Shown here: one piece after another, positions 9,148 through 18,851 of the stretch
Numbering within the stretch: position 1 is the first letter of the stretch
How the letters are laid out: each line of letters starts with the position of its first letter
Origin: Streptomyces dysideae
GTDB taxonomy: Bacteria > Actinomycetota > Actinomycetes > Streptomycetales > Streptomycetaceae
Assembly: GCF_001514305.1 (NCBI RefSeq)
Contig: NZ_KQ949082.1
Coordinates: 63,365-127,364, forward strand
Length of the DNA: 64,000 bases
Direction: 5' to 3'
Notes under the pieces: model-generated
Databases searched by the model: none
Told to the model about the DNA's origin: nothing
Seen by the model: the letters and a program-made list of their open reading frames with translations, nothing else
Position numbers and translations under genes: made by a program

Positions 9148-10572
9148 CTACACCGCCTCCACCTCGGGCAACGCCCCCGTCCGCGCCGCCTGCCCGTACC
9201 AGAGCGCGCTCGACTTCGGCGTGCGTTCCAGCGTCGCGTAGTCCACGTACACCGCCCCGAACCGCTTCCCGTACCCGTACGCCCACTCGAAGTTGTCCAT
9301 CAGGGACCACAGGTAGTAGCCGCGTACGTCCGCGCCGTCCTCGATGGCCCGGCGTACCGCCTTCAGATGGCCGTTCAGGTACGCGATCCGCTCGGGGTCG
9401 TGGACGCGGCCGTCGGGGTCCGGCTTGTCGTCGTAGGCCGCGCCGTTCTCCGTGATGTACAGCGGCAGGCCCGGCGCCTCCGCCGCATACCGCATGATCA
9501 GGTCGTGCAGCCCGGTCGGGTCGATCGTCCAGCCCATCTCCGTGCGGTCGCCCGGCGTCTGGTGGAACGCCACGTCGTCCGCGCACGGCCAGGGGGAGTG
9601 GCTGCTGGCGCCGTGACCGTCCGCGCGCGGGCCGTTCACATCGGTCTCCGCCGAGACCAGAGCCGGCGTGTAGTAGTTGAGGCCCAGGGCGTCCAGCGGC
9701 TGGTTGATCGCCGCGAGGTCGCCGTCCAGGACGTACGACCAGTCCGTCAGCAGCTCCGTCGCCGCCAGCAGCGAGTCCGGGTACGCGCCGTGCAGCATCG
9801 GGCCGTGGAAGATCCCGTTGGCCAGGTCGTCGATCTTCTTCGCCGCCGCCAGGTCCGCCGCGTCCTGCGAAACCGGCCTGACCACGGACGAGTTGAGGCT
9901 CACCGCCACCGAATTGCGGGCCGGCATCACCGACCGGAGCGCCGAAGCGCCCAGCCCGTGGGCCAGGTTGAGGTGATGGGCCGCCTTCAGCGAGGCGGCC
10001 GGATCCGTACGGCCCGGTGCGTGCACCCCGGACGCGTACCCCAGAAACGCGCTGCACCACGGCTCGTTGAGGGTGATCCACTGCTCCACCCGGTCGCCGA
10101 GCGCCTCGCCGACGATCTGCGCGTACTCGGCGAACCGGTACGCCGTGTCCCGCTCCGGCCAGCCGCCCGCGTCCTCCAGCTCCTGCGGGAGGTCCCAGTG
10201 GTAGAGCGTGACCGCCGGCTTGATGCCGTGCGCGAGCAGCTCGTCCACCAGCCGGCGGTAGAAGTCCAGGCCGACCTGGACCGCGGGGCCCCGGCCGGTC
10301 GGCTGCACACGCGGCCAGGAGATCGAGAAGCGATACGCCGTCAGGCCCAGCTCGGCCATCAGCGCCACGTCGTCGCGGTAGCGGTGGTAGTGGTCGACAG
10401 CGATGTCACCGGTCTCGCCACCGGCCGTCTTGCCCGGCGTGTGGCTGAAGGTGTCCCAGATCGACGGGGTGCGGCCGTCCTCCCGCACCGCCCCCTCGAT
10501 CTGGTACGCGGAGGTCGCCGCGCCCCAGAGGAAGGCGGGGGGAAAGGACACAGGGATCATGGGCTCAGGCAT
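9148..10572 (-). CDS. bglC: GH1 beta-glucosidase of the cellobiose operon
   Basis: 474-residue family-1 glycoside hydrolase. The N-terminal [20 protein letters not shown] is the GH1 signature, the acid/base Glu is in ITLNEPW and the nucleophile Glu in [32 protein letters not shown] is also conserved. No signal peptide is present, so it hydrolyses imported cellobiose in the cytoplasm. The ATG at 10572 is preceded by a CebR-type box that touches the start codon, as known for bglC in other Streptomyces. It is the last gene after cebE, cebF and cebG, with a 119-base gap from cebG that may hold its own promoter. Confidence 0.92.
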   Translation of the reverse strand: MPEPMIPVSFPPAFLWGAATSAYQIEGAVREDGRTPSIWDTFSHTPGKTAGGETGDIAVDHYHRYRDDVALMAELGLTAYRFSISWPRVQPTGRGPAVQVGLDFYRRLVDELLAHGIKPAVTLYHWDLPQELEDAGGWPERDTAYRFAEYAQIVGEALGDRVEQWITLNEPWCSAFLGYASGVHAPGRTDPAASLKAAHHLNLAHGLGASALRSVMPARNSVAVSLNSSVVRPVSQDAADLAAAKKIDDLANGIFHGPMLHGAYPDSLLAATELLTDWSYVLDGDLAAINQPLDALGLNYYTPALVSAETDVNGPRADGHGASSHSPWPCADDVAFHQTPGDRTEMGWTIDPTGLHDLIMRYAAEAPGLPLYITENGAAYDDKPDPDGRVHDPERIAYLNGHLKAVRRAIEDGADVRGYYLWSLMDNFEWAYGYGKRFGAVYVDYATLERTPKSSALWYGQAARTGALPEVEAV

Positions 10573-10585
10573 GGAAGCGCTCCCA
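10572..10585. promoter_or_regulatory. CebR operator at the bglC start
   Basis: TGGAAGCGCTCCCA differs by one base from the palindromic CebR box TGGGAGCGCTCCCA found upstream of cebE in this window. It abuts the bglC ATG, so a bound LacI-type repressor could block initiation or read-through from cebG. Confidence 0.8.
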
Positions 10586-10691
10586 TAGGAGGTCGTGGAG
10601 ACCGACGAGTAGGGGGAGAGGGGGAAGGAGGGGCCGAGGCGGCGGTGACCCGGCCCCTGACGGGCGTACGAGCAAAGGGATATGACGGGCA

Positions 10692-11582
10692 TCAGCCCTT
10701 GATCGCGCCCTGCATGATCCCGCCCACGATCTGCTTGCCGAACAGCAGGAAGGCGATCAGCAGCGGCAGCGTGCCGAGCAGGGCGCCCGCCATGATCACA
10801 GACTGGTCGGGGACGTAGCCGGTGCCGAGGGCGTTCAGGGCGACCTGGACGGTCGGGTTCTCCTGGTTCAGGGCGATGATCGGCCACAGGAAGTCGTTCC
10901 AGGCGAACACGAAGGTCAGCAGGCCGAGCACGGCCATCGCGGGGCGCGCCGCCGGGAAGACCACGTGCCACACCACCCGCAGACTGCTCGCGCCGTCCAC
11001 CCGCGCCGCCTCGATCAGCTCGCTCGGCAGCGCCTGCACCAGGTACTGCCGCATGAAGAACGTACCGAAGGCGGTCACCAGGGTCGGCAGGATGACCGTC
11101 TGCAGCTGGTTGGACCAGCCGAGGTCCGACATCCACAGATACAGCGGTACGACCGCCAGCTGCGGCGGGACCATCATCGTGCCGATCGTCAGCAGCAGCA
11201 GGACGCCCGAGAACCTGAACCGCAGCTTGGCGAAGGCGAAGCCGGCCAGCGTGGAGAACAGCACCGTGCTGACGGTGATCGTGCCCGCGACGAACGTCGT
11301 GTTGACCATCGCGGTACCGAGCCCGGCCTCCTCCCACGCGGTCTCCATGTTCTTGAACAGGTTGCCGCCGAACCACAGCGGCGGCGGGGTCTGCGCCAGC
11401 CGCGTGTCGGTGCGCGAGGCCGCGATCGCCGTCCACACCAGCGGCGCCAGCGAGACCAGCGCGAAGAGGGTCAGGACGACGTAGGTGAGCGGGCCGGCGT
11501 GCAGCTGCTTGCCCGCGCCCATCACCCGGCGCCGCTCGCGCCGCGCCTTCGCCTGAGGAACCGTCAGTTCACTTGCCGTCAT
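10692..11582 (-). CDS. cebG: Cellobiose ABC transporter permease CebG
   Basis: 296-residue inner-membrane permease with six predicted segments and the ABC sugar-permease EAA loop [20 protein letters not shown] that contacts the ATPase. An arginine-rich cytoplasmic N-terminus precedes the first helix ([19 protein letters not shown]). The ATG overlaps the cebF stop by four bases. Its partners are CebF and the lipoprotein CebE. As usual for this Streptomyces system no ATPase gene is in the cluster; the shared ATPase MsiK normally supplies energy from elsewhere (family knowledge). Confidence 0.9.
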   Translation of the reverse strand: MTASELTVPQAKARRERRRVMGAGKQLHAGPLTYVVLTLFALVSLAPLVWTAIAASRTDTRLAQTPPPLWFGGNLFKNMETAWEEAGLGTAMVNTTFVAGTITVSTVLFSTLAGFAFAKLRFRFSGVLLLLTIGTMMVPPQLAVVPLYLWMSDLGWSNQLQTVILPTLVTAFGTFFMRQYLVQALPSELIEAARVDGASSLRVVWHVVFPAARPAMAVLGLLTFVFAWNDFLWPIIALNQENPTVQVALNALGTGYVPDQSVIMAGALLGTLPLLIAFLLFGKQIVGGIMQGAIKG

Positions 11583-12616
11583 TGGGACTTCCTCAGCCGT
11601 CGGGACACCAGGAGTTGGATCACGGCGACGATCAGCAGGATCAGGAACATCGACCAGGCGATCGCGGACGCCTTGCCGAGGTTGCCGATGACCCAGCCCT
11701 GGTCGTACATGTACAGGCCGAGCGTCTGGTACTGGTGGCCCGAGCCGCCCTTCGAGCCGCTGACCCCGCCGAACAGCAGGGGCTCACCGAAGAGCTGGGT
11801 CGCGCCGATCGTGGACACGACCACCGTGAACAGGATCGTCGGCCGCAGCTGCGGGACCGTCACATGGCGGAACTGCTGCCAGCGGTTTGCACCGTCGATC
11901 GACGCCGACTCGTACAGATCGGCGGGGATCGCCTGCATGGCGGCGAGGTAGATCAGCGCGTTGTATCCCGTCCACCGCCAGATCACGATCGTCGACACGG
12001 CGAACTTCGAACCCCAGTCCGACTCGCGCCAGTTGACCGGATCGATCCCGACGAAGTCGAGCATCCAGTTGATCATGCCGCCGTCCCAGGAGTACAGCAG
12101 CACGAACACCAGCGTCGCCGCCGCGACCGAGGTGGCGTACGGGGTGAGCATCACGACCCGCCACACGGTCGAGCCGCGCAGCTTGTAGTTGAGCAGGTGC
12201 GCGATGCCGATCGCCATCAGCAGCTGCGGCACCGTGGAGATCACGCCGATGGTGAGGGTGACCCACAGCGCGTTCCAGAAGAAGTCCGAGGACAGCAGGT
12301 TCTGGTAGTTCGCCAGCCCCGCCCAGGTCTGGTTGTCCAGGTCGGACAGCTGCACGTTGTGCAGCGAGTACCAGGCCGTATAAAGGAGCGGGACCAGCGA
12401 GAACGCTCCGAAGACGATGAAGAAGGGGGCGATGAACGCGTACGGCGACGCCTTCATGTCCCAGCGGTACAGCCGACTGCGCCAGGAGCCCTTGTCTCCG
12501 GGGTCCCTGGGTGGCGTACCGCGACCGTGAGCGCGGCCGGCCGCGCCCGGCTCATCACCGGGCGCGGCGTCGGCGCTCGACGCGGGCTGCGCGAGGGCCT
12601 TGTGGGGACTGCTCAC
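11579..12616 (-). CDS. cebF: Cellobiose ABC transporter permease CebF
   Basis: 345-residue permease, read from a GTG at 12616 that overlaps the cebE stop by four bases (GTGA). The first ~45 residues are a hydrophilic Ala/Pro/Gly-rich tail. Six membrane spans follow, the first being APFFIVFGAFSLVPLLYTAW. The EAA-type loop is ADLYESASIDGANRWQQFRH. It forms the translocation channel with CebG for cellobiose and cellotriose. Translational coupling with both neighbours suggests fixed stoichiometry. Confidence 0.9.
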   Translation of the reverse strand: MSSPHKALAQPASSADAAPGDEPGAAGRAHGRGTPPRDPGDKGSWRSRLYRWDMKASPYAFIAPFFIVFGAFSLVPLLYTAWYSLHNVQLSDLDNQTWAGLANYQNLLSSDFFWNALWVTLTIGVISTVPQLLMAIGIAHLLNYKLRGSTVWRVVMLTPYATSVAAATLVFVLLYSWDGGMINWMLDFVGIDPVNWRESDWGSKFAVSTIVIWRWTGYNALIYLAAMQAIPADLYESASIDGANRWQQFRHVTVPQLRPTILFTVVVSTIGATQLFGEPLLFGGVSGSKGGSGHQYQTLGLYMYDQGWVIGNLGKASAIAWSMFLILLIVAVIQLLVSRRLRKSQ

Positions 12617-13935
12617 TGGCCGAGCACGTCCTTGATCTCCTCGGTGGCGGCGTCCCAGCCCTGGGCGGGCGACTTGCCGCGCTGCTCGACCTGGAGGATG
12701 CCGATGTCGGTGATCGCGGTGCCGATCGGCTGGTCCTTGGTGCCGAAGTACTGGGTCGGGATGGTCTCCGCGGAGGCGGAGAAGATCTCCGTGATCGGCG
12801 CGTCCGAGAAGTACGCCTGGGTTTCGGCCGCCGGCTTCAGGTTCGCGTACGCCGACGGGGTCGACGGGAAGCTGGCCTGCTTGGCGAAGACCTTCGCCTG
12901 CTGCTCGGGCGCGGTCAGCCACTTCGCGAGCTTGACGGCCTCCTTCTGGTTCTTGCTCGCCGTCGGCACGCCGATGAACGAGCCGCCCCAGTTGGCCGCG
13001 GTCGGCGCCGCCGCCACGTCCCACTTGCCCTTGCCCGCCTCACCGGACTTCTCCTGGATGTAGCCGATCATCCAGGCCGGGCAGGCCACCGTCGCGAAGG
13101 TGCCGTTGGCGTAGCCCTGGTCCCACGGCTTGTCGAACTGCTTCAGCTTCGCCGACATGTCGCTGGTCGCGACCTCCATGGCGACGTCCCACGACGTCTT
13201 CACACCCGCGGACTTGTCCCAGATGACGTTGCCGTCCTTGTCGTAGTACCGCTCCGACTCGCCGCCGAGGGCCGCGTTGTAGACCGAGGAGGCGGAGTCC
13301 ACGAACTTGGTGCCGCTGGGCGCCTTCTTCATGTACTGCTTGCCGAGGTCGACGTACTTGCCCCAGTCGCCCTTCCACTGCTCGGCGAGCTTGGCGCGGT
13401 CGGTCTCCAGGCCGGCCTTCTGGAAGAGGTCCTTGCGGTAGCAGATCGCCATCGGGCCGATGTCGGTGCCGAGCCCGATCACCTTGCCGTCCTTGGTGGT
13501 GGCCTGGGCGGTCTTCCAGTCCAGCCACTGCGACGTGTCGGCCTCCTTGCCGAGGTCGACGAACTTGTCGGCCTGGGTCTGGACGGCCTCAGTGACGTTG
13601 CCGACCTCGATCGCCTGGATGTCGTCGGTACCGGAACCGGCCTGCAGACGGGTCAGCGTCTTGGGCCAGTACACGTCGGTACGGGTGGTGACGTTCTCCT
13701 TGATGGTGATGCCGGGGTTGAGCTTCATGTACTCGTCGTAGAGACCGGCCTGCTTGTAGCCGAACACACCGAAGGTGCCGATGGTGAGGGTGGTCTTGCC
13801 GCCCCCGTCGCCGCCGCCCTCGTTGCCCGACCCGTCGTCCGAGTCCTCGGCGCAGCCGGCCAGCAGCCCCGTCGTCAGTGCGGCGACGGCCGCGAGGGCC
13901 ATCAGCCTGTGGGATCCGCGGGTACTCGTGCGCAT
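12613..13935 (-). CDS. cebE: Cellobiose-binding lipoprotein CebE
   Basis: 440-residue extracellular solute-binding protein. The ATG at 13935 follows CAGGAGGACGCA. The signal peptide ends in a lipobox (TTGLLAGC), so the mature protein is anchored by a lipid-modified cysteine, followed by an acidic Gly-rich spacer (EDSDDGSGNEGGGDGGG). The body carries family-1 binding-protein motifs such as YDEYMKLNPGITI and AVKLAKWLTAPEQQAKVF. It captures cellobiose/cellotriose and passes it to CebFG. A perfect CebR operator lies ~127 bases upstream, so expression should be induced by cellooligosaccharides. Confidence 0.9.
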   Translation of the reverse strand: MRTSTRGSHRLMALAAVAALTTGLLAGCAEDSDDGSGNEGGGDGGGKTTLTIGTFGVFGYKQAGLYDEYMKLNPGITIKENVTTRTDVYWPKTLTRLQAGSGTDDIQAIEVGNVTEAVQTQADKFVDLGKEADTSQWLDWKTAQATTKDGKVIGLGTDIGPMAICYRKDLFQKAGLETDRAKLAEQWKGDWGKYVDLGKQYMKKAPSGTKFVDSASSVYNAALGGESERYYDKDGNVIWDKSAGVKTSWDVAMEVATSDMSAKLKQFDKPWDQGYANGTFATVACPAWMIGYIQEKSGEAGKGKWDVAAAPTAANWGGSFIGVPTASKNQKEAVKLAKWLTAPEQQAKVFAKQASFPSTPSAYANLKPAAETQAYFSDAPITEIFSASAETIPTQYFGTKDQPIGTAITDIGILQVEQRGKSPAQGWDAATEEIKDVLGQ

Positions 13936-14061
13936 TGCGTCCTCCTGTTGCCTGACGTGCCGACCCCCCGGCCAACGGCATTGTTGGGCCCGTTTGTTCG
14001 ACTCTGTCAGTCGCTGTGGCTCGGGCGGGGAACGTGCGGGATGTGTAGGTGTCAGGTACTG

Positions 14062-14075
14062 TGGGAGCGCTCCCA
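14062..14075. promoter_or_regulatory. CebR operator upstream of cebE
   Basis: TGGGAGCGCTCCCA is a perfect 14-base palindrome identical to the known CebR box. It lies in the 386-base divergent region between cebE and cebR, so it can control the ceb operon and possibly cebR itself. Confidence 0.92.
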
Positions 14076-14321
14076 CAGGTGATGTGTTGAAGGTTCGTCG
14101 GTCCGGGCGGGGGTGTCAAGGGAGCAGACGCGGAGTTATGTGTTCAGTTATCTGCCTGTTAGCTAACCCCGGAGTGTCGCCGGGGACGGTACGAACTCGG
14201 CCAAGACCGCCGGCTTCCGGCTGAAGCGAGCCCCTCGGGCGGCGGCCCCCGCGACCGGGCGACGCACCGACAGGACTGTTAAATTCCAGGCCAACGAAAT
14301 GGTCAACGGGAGGCGGAGCCC

Positions 14322-15377
14322 ATGGCAACCCACGGAACGCGGGGCCGCAGTGGTGGCCGGCCCACCCTGGAAGAGGTCGCCGCGCGCGCCGGCGTGGGCC
14401 GTGGCACCGTCTCCCGAGTGATCAACGGCTCCCCGAGGGTCAGCGACGCGACCCGCGCGGCGGTCGAGGCGGCGGTGGCGGAGCTGGGCTACGTCCCGAA
14501 CACGGCCGCGCGGGCCCTCGCCGCCAACCGCACGGACGCGATCGCACTGGTCGTCCCCGAGCCGGAGACCCGCTTCTTCGCGGAACCGTACTTCTCGGAC
14601 ATGCTGAAGGGCGTCGGCGCGGAGCTCTCGGACACGGAGATGCAGCTGCTGCTGATCTTCGCGGGCAGCGACCGGGAGCGGCAGCGGCTGGCCCAGTACC
14701 TGGCGGCCCACCGCGTCGACGGCGTCCTGCTGGTCTCGGTCCACGCGGACGACCCGCTGCCGGACCTTCTCGCCCAACTGGAAATACCGGCCGTGATAAG
14801 CGGCCCGCGCTCGGCGGCGGAGACGCTGACCTCCGTCGACTCGGACAACTACGGCGGCGCCCGCCAGGCCGTCGAACACATGCTCTCCGGCGGCCGCACC
14901 CGCATCGCCCACATCACCGGCCGCCTCGACGTCTACGGCGCCCAGCGCCGCGTCGACGGCTACCGCGACGCCCTGCGGGACGCGGGCCACGCGGCGGACG
15001 AGCGGCTGATCGAGCCGGGCGACTTCACCGAGGACGGCGGCTGCCGGGCGATGACGAACCTGCTGGCCCGCTGCCCCGACCTGGACGCGGTCTTCGCCGG
15101 CTCCGACGTGATGGCGGCCGGCGCGCGGCAGGCCCTGCGCGAGGCAGGGCGCAGCATCCCCGGCGACGTGGCCCTGGTCGGCTACGACGACTCGGCCATC
15201 GCCCGCCACATGGACCCGCCCCTCACCAGCGTCCGCCAGCCCATCGAGGAGATGGGCCGCCGGATGATAGACCTCCTCCTCGCAGAAATCGCCGACCGCC
15301 GCCCACCGGCATCCCGGGGCCTGGAACGCCGCCAGGTGGTACTGGCGACGGAACTGGTCGCCAGGGCGTCCTCCTGA
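14322..15377 (+). CDS. cebR: LacI-family repressor of cellobiose utilisation CebR
   Basis: 351-residue LacI-type repressor. The HTH is at residues ~12-35 (LEEVAARAGVGRGTVSRVIN) and the hinge helix NTAARALAANRTDAIALV follows. The sugar-binding domain is periplasmic-binding-protein-like, with DSDNYGGARQAVEHML and GYDDSAIARHMDPPLTSVRQ. The ATG at 14322 follows GGGAGGCGG. Position, orientation and the operators next to cebE and bglC identify it. In related species it releases DNA on binding cellobiose or cellotriose, and it links cellulose sensing to development or virulence. Confidence 0.9.
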   Translation: MATHGTRGRSGGRPTLEEVAARAGVGRGTVSRVINGSPRVSDATRAAVEAAVAELGYVPNTAARALAANRTDAIALVVPEPETRFFAEPYFSDMLKGVGAELSDTEMQLLLIFAGSDRERQRLAQYLAAHRVDGVLLVSVHADDPLPDLLAQLEIPAVISGPRSAAETLTSVDSDNYGGARQAVEHMLSGGRTRIAHITGRLDVYGAQRRVDGYRDALRDAGHAADERLIEPGDFTEDGGCRAMTNLLARCPDLDAVFAGSDVMAAGARQALREAGRSIPGDVALVGYDDSAIARHMDPPLTSVRQPIEEMGRRMIDLLLAEIADRRPPASRGLERRQVVLATELVARASS

Positions 15378-15725
15378 CGTACGGGCCGTATCGCCCGCCG
15401 CGTCCAACTCCCCGACGGCACTCGCTGGTTCGTCAAGGGGCCGGTGACCGACGAGCCCGCTCACTCCCGCACCCCCACCAGATCGCCGTACGGGACGGCG
15501 GCCGTACGGTGAGGGTGATGCCGTGGCGCGAGGGCGAGACCCTCTGGACCGCGCGCCGCTGTCAGGGCTCCCGCCGCTTCGTCGCGCCGGAGAAGTGGCG
15601 GCGCGGCGCGTGTGGCAGCCCACCGCGTGAGCCGACATCCGCCCGGCCGTCTACGTCCTGGGCTGCACCGGACGCCTCCTCCTGGACGCGGGCGACGACG
15701 AACGGGCCTTGCGGGGGCGACGCCG
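15378..15725. other. Gene-free stretch, perhaps decayed coding sequence
   Basis: No intact gene. On the plus strand, fragments such as RTVRVMPWREGETLWTA near 15505-15555 read like protein but are bounded by stops and have no start. They may be a decayed reading frame. Nothing is identified. Confidence 0.35.
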
Positions 15726-16220
15726 TCAGAGATCCAGCCGCCACCGCAGCTCGCCGTCGTGTTCCTCCTCCGTGGGGAACAGTCCCGCGGCCGAGGCGAC
15801 GGCGGCCGACGCGTGGTGATCCGGGTGGATGTGGGCGACGACCCTGCGCACCCGGGACCGCTCCCGCAGCCACCCCACCAGCCCCCGCGTCGCCTCCGAG
15901 GCGTACCCGCGTCCCTGCCAGGGTGTCCCCACCACCCAGGCGATCTCGGCGGCCTCGTGCCCGGTGATCGTGGCCTGGACGGTGCCGATGAGGTGGGCGT
16001 CGGCGCGTAGGCGCAGGACCCAGTTGCACCAGGTCACGGCAGGGTCGGGGGAGTCGGCGACGAGGTGTTCGTAGCGCGTGCGCAGGGCCTCGGGGGTGTC
16101 GGGGGAGCCGCCGATGAAGGTGTGCAGGGCCGGGTCGGCGAGGACGGCGGCCATCTCCTCGGCGTGGTCGACGCGCAGGGGGAGGAGGTCCAGGCGGTCG
16201 GTGCGGAGAGGCGTGTTCAC
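15726..16220 (-). CDS. GNAT-family N-acetyltransferase
   Basis: 164-residue RimJ/RimL-like acetyltransferase. RTDRLDLLPLRVDHAEEM marks the N-terminal strand/helix, and the acetyl-CoA loop is WVVGTPWQGRGYASEATRGL. The GTG at 16220 was preferred because the family usually begins one or two residues before TERL/TDRL; an upstream TTG at 16247 would add nine residues. The substrate may be a protein N-terminus or a small amine and cannot be told from sequence. It is convergent with nothing and ends just before the degraded stretch. Confidence 0.8.
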   Translation of the reverse strand: MNTPLRTDRLDLLPLRVDHAEEMAAVLADPALHTFIGGSPDTPEALRTRYEHLVADSPDPAVTWCNWVLRLRADAHLIGTVQATITGHEAAEIAWVVGTPWQGRGYASEATRGLVGWLRERSRVRRVVAHIHPDHHASAAVASAAGLFPTEEEHDGELRWRLDL

Positions 16221-16251
16221 GTCGTGGGCTCCGTCAGGGGCAGGCAAAACG

Positions 16252-16291
16252 AATCAGCCGGTGGCTTCGATCGCGAAGCCACCGGCTGATT
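16252..16291 (-). terminator. Rho-independent terminator after tRNA-His
   Basis: A perfect inverted repeat (ATCAGCCGGTGGCTTCG with its complement, 4-base loop) is followed, reading leftward, by a CGTTTTG run. It lies 6 bases beyond the tRNA 3' end and also just upstream of the GNAT gene start. Confidence 0.85.
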
Positions 16292-16297
16292 TCTCAG

Positions 16298-16371
16298 GGT
16301 GAGTGACGGGACTCGAACCCGCGGCATCCTGGACCACAACCAGGTGCTCTACCAGCTGAGCTACACCCACC
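16298..16371 (-). tRNA. tRNA-His (anticodon GTG)
   Basis: The minus strand gives a full cloverleaf. The acceptor stem is GTGGGTG/CACTCAC with one G-T pair, the D arm is GCTCAGCTGGTAGAGC, the anticodon loop TTGTGGT gives anticodon GTG, and the T arm is CGGGTTCGAGTCCCG. An extra encoded G at the 5' end pairs with the discriminator C, the identity signal of bacterial tRNA-His. The 3' CCA is only partly encoded. It lies between orn and a terminator. Confidence 0.95.
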
Positions 16372-16484
16372 ATGACCGGAAGTCCGAGGAGTTTCTCCCC
16401 GACCGGCCGAGAAAAAGTGTACAGGGTCCGAAGGGGTGCTCGCGCACGGCTTTTCAGGCGCCCCTTCCGAGGCCCCTGACCTGC

Positions 16485-17087
16485 TTACTCCGCAGGCAGG
16501 GCGTGCTTCGCGGCGATCGCCTTGGCGGTCTCCGAGTCGGGGCCGGGCTGGGGTACGAAGACGGCCTCGCGGTAGTAGCGGAGTTCCACGATGGACTCGC
16601 GGATGTCGGCGAGGGCGCGGTGGTTGCCGTTCTTCTCGGGGCTGTTGAAGTAGGCCCGGGGGTACCAGCGCCGTGCCAGCTCCTTGATCGAGGAGACGTC
16701 GACGATCCGGTAGTGGAGGTAGTCCTCCAGGGTCGGCATGTCACGGAGCAGGAAGCCGCGGTCCGTGCCGACCGAGTTGCCGCACAGCGGGGCCTTGCCC
16801 GGCTCCTTCACATGCTCACGGATGTACGCCAGGACCTGTTCCTCCGCGTCCGCCAGCGTCGTGCCGCCGGGGAGTTCCTCGAGCAGTCCGGACGCGGTGT
16901 GCATCTGACGCACCACTTCCGGCATCGTCTCCAGCGCCGAGTCCGGCGGCCGGATGACGATGTCCACGCCCTCGCCGAGGATGTTCAGCTCGGAGTCGGT
17001 GACGAGGGCGGCCACCTCGATGAGCGCGTCGTCCGACAGCGAGAGGCCGGTCATCTCGCAGTCGATCCACACCATGCGATCGTTCAT
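16485..17087 (-). CDS. orn: Oligoribonuclease
   Basis: 200-residue DEDDh 3'-5' exoribonuclease that removes 2-5 nt RNA fragments and pGpG. Motifs: [11 protein letters not shown] (Exo I Asp and Glu), [12 protein letters not shown] in place of the usual N-x3-D (Exo II Asp), and [14 protein letters not shown] (Exo III His/Asp). The ATG at 17087 sits after AAGGTGAG and is preferred over a GTG three codons upstream. In Streptomyces it lies directly downstream of adpA and is needed for normal growth and development. pGpG removal would connect it to c-di-GMP signalling (established for the family). Confidence 0.95.
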   Translation of the reverse strand: MNDRMVWIDCEMTGLSLSDDALIEVAALVTDSELNILGEGVDIVIRPPDSALETMPEVVRQMHTASGLLEELPGGTTLADAEEQVLAYIREHVKEPGKAPLCGNSVGTDRGFLLRDMPTLEDYLHYRIVDVSSIKELARRWYPRAYFNSPEKNGNHRALADIRESIVELRYYREAVFVPQPGPDSETAKAIAAKHALPAE

Positions 17088-17206
17088 GTGTCTCACCTTA
17101 CGGCTCAGTACCGCGCGGCGGACCGGCCGTGCGGTGACCTTGGTCCGGCGGACAGCGCGAAGGGGCCCACGGGGTGCCTCCTCCCCATGGGCCCCTGATC
17201 ACCGGC

Positions 17207-18433
17207 TCACGGCGCGCTGCGCTGCCCCGGCAGGCTCGCCCGGCTGGCCATGTACGCCTCACGGCCGTTGTCCGACGCCGCAGACACCGACGCGGACGTG
17301 CCGATCGCGCTCGCCGCCGTACGGCGGGTCTGCAGCGGCACCGGACCCTCCGGGTGCAGGGCGGGGGCCGGACCGGCCGGCGCCGGGGCCTCCGGCTCCG
17401 CCGACTTGTCGCCCTGCGGACGGCGGGCCCGGTACGCCGCGCGGTACGCGGCCGGCGACGAGCCCAGCTGGCGGCGGAAGTGCCCGCGCAGCGCCACCGG
17501 CGAACGGAAGCCGCAGCGGCCCGCGACCTCGTCCACCGAGTAGTCCGACGTCTCCAGCAGGCGCTGCGCCTGCAGCACGCGCTGCGTGATCAGCCACTGC
17601 AGCGGCGCACTGCCGGTGAGCGAGCGGAACCGGCGGTCGAACGTACGACGGCTCATGTACGCCCGTGCCGCCAGCGTCTCCACGTCGAACTGTTCGTGGA
17701 GGTGCTCCAGCGCCCAGGCGACGACCTCGGCGAGCGGGTCGGCGCCGATCTCCTCAGGTAAAGACCTGTCGAGGTAGCGCTCCTGACCGCCACTGCGGCG
17801 CGGCGGGACCACCAGGCGGCGGGCCAGCGCGCCGGCCGCCTCGTTGCCGTGGTCCGTCCGCACGATGTGCAGGCACAGGTCGATTCCGGCCGCTGTGCCC
17901 GCGGACGTCAGTACGTCTCCGTCGTCCACGAAGAGTTCTCGCGGATCCACGTGCACCGACGGATAGCGCTTGGCCAGCGTCGGTGCGTACATCCAGTGTG
18001 TTGTCGCGGGGCGGCTGTCCAGCAGGCCCGCCGCCGCGAGGACGAAGGCGCCGGTGCACAGCCCGACGATCCGGGCGCCTTCCTCGTGCGCCCGGCGCAG
18101 TGCGTCGAGCGCCTCCTCCGGCGGCGGAGAAGTGATCGAACGCCAGGCCGGCACGACGACCGTGCCCGCGCGTGAGATCGCTTCCAGGCCATGTGGCGCG
18201 GTGAGTTCCAGGCCCCCTGTGGTCCGCAGCGGGCCTTCTTCGCCACCGCACACCAACAGGCGGTAGCGCGGCACGCCGGCGTCCTGGCGGTCGATTCCGA
18301 ACACCGACAGCGGTATGGAACTCTCGAAGATGGGGCCGCCGCTGAACAGCAGCACCGCGACGATCTCCTTGCGGCGTCGCCCGGATAGTTTCCGGGCCGC
18401 GGCATCCGGCGCGGCAGTGGAGTCGTGGCTCAT
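17207..18433 (-). CDS. adpA: Developmental master regulator AdpA (TTA-containing)
   Basis: 408-residue AraC/XylS-type activator. Residues ~25-190 form a DJ-1/PfpI-like dimerisation domain with GLCTGAFVLAAAGLLD. The AraC DNA-binding domain is at ~235-335 (FDVETLAARAYMSRRTFDRR and VDEVAGRCGFRSPVALRGHF). A disordered Pro/Ala tail follows. Codon 225, in RSLPEE between the domains, is TTA (17759-17761), the conserved bldA checkpoint that makes translation depend on the rare leucyl-tRNA. AdpA controls hundreds of genes for sporulation and secondary metabolism. Its position next to orn and the TTA location make the assignment secure. Confidence 0.97.
   Translation of the reverse strand: MSHDSTAAPDAAARKLSGRRRKEIVAVLLFSGGPIFESSIPLSVFGIDRQDAGVPRYRLLVCGGEEGPLRTTGGLELTAPHGLEAISRAGTVVVPAWRSITSPPPEEALDALRRAHEEGARIVGLCTGAFVLAAAGLLDSRPATTHWMYAPTLAKRYPSVHVDPRELFVDDGDVLTSAGTAAGIDLCLHIVRTDHGNEAAGALARRLVVPPRRSGGQERYLDRSLPEEIGADPLAEVVAWALEHLHEQFDVETLAARAYMSRRTFDRRFRSLTGSAPLQWLITQRVLQAQRLLETSDYSVDEVAGRCGFRSPVALRGHFRRQLGSSPAAYRAAYRARRPQGDKSAEPEAPAPAGPAPALHPEGPVPLQTRRTAASAIGTSASVSAASDNGREAYMASRASLPGQRSAP
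17759..17761 (-). promoter_or_regulatory. bldA-dependent TTA leucine codon in adpA
   Basis: The minus strand reads AGG TCT TTA CCT GAG. TTA is the rarest codon in Streptomyces and is decoded by bldA tRNA. In adpA its position between the two domains is conserved and is an established developmental switch. Confidence 0.93.
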
Positions 18434-18851
18434 ACTGCTAAGCCCCCCTCGGTGGTCGCGGCTCCTCGGTTGTGTCGCTCCTGCACGTTTCCCCTCGGTC
18501 CTGCACGAGTCCCCCGCCGTAAGACAGTCAAGATCGAATCTACTGTGTCCCGTGGTGCCGGGGTGACCAGTTCAGCACCCGGCACATTGTCGACTTGGCA
18601 ACTTGGCGTGAAGCATTCGATCACGAAGCGTTGCACTCGCGGGCCGTGCAGGGAAGTGCGCCTTGTCGTAGTGGCCAATCCACGTAGGGTGCGCAGGGCC
18701 CCTGAGGCCCTTTCCGTGCAGGTGGAACGGGGGTTGGGGGGTGCCCGGACAGGGGAATGCATGTCCGCCAGAAGTTGGCTGAAAAGATACGGGCGCCTGC
18801 GCGAAAACCGGTCAGCCGACCGGTGTATTTCCCCCAGTGTGACGTCCGCCT
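18434..18851. other. adpA upstream regulatory region
   Basis: 418 bases without a supported gene. The region is lower in GC than its surroundings (for example near 18590-18640), as usual for the long adpA promoter region. In the genus this region binds gamma-butyrolactone receptors and AdpA itself. I could not pick out a confident operator by eye. Confidence 0.5.

Noticed and set aside
18430..18762. Minus-strand open frame just upstream of adpA
   Set aside because: It runs through the adpA promoter region, has no ribosome site or motif, and overlaps the adpA start.
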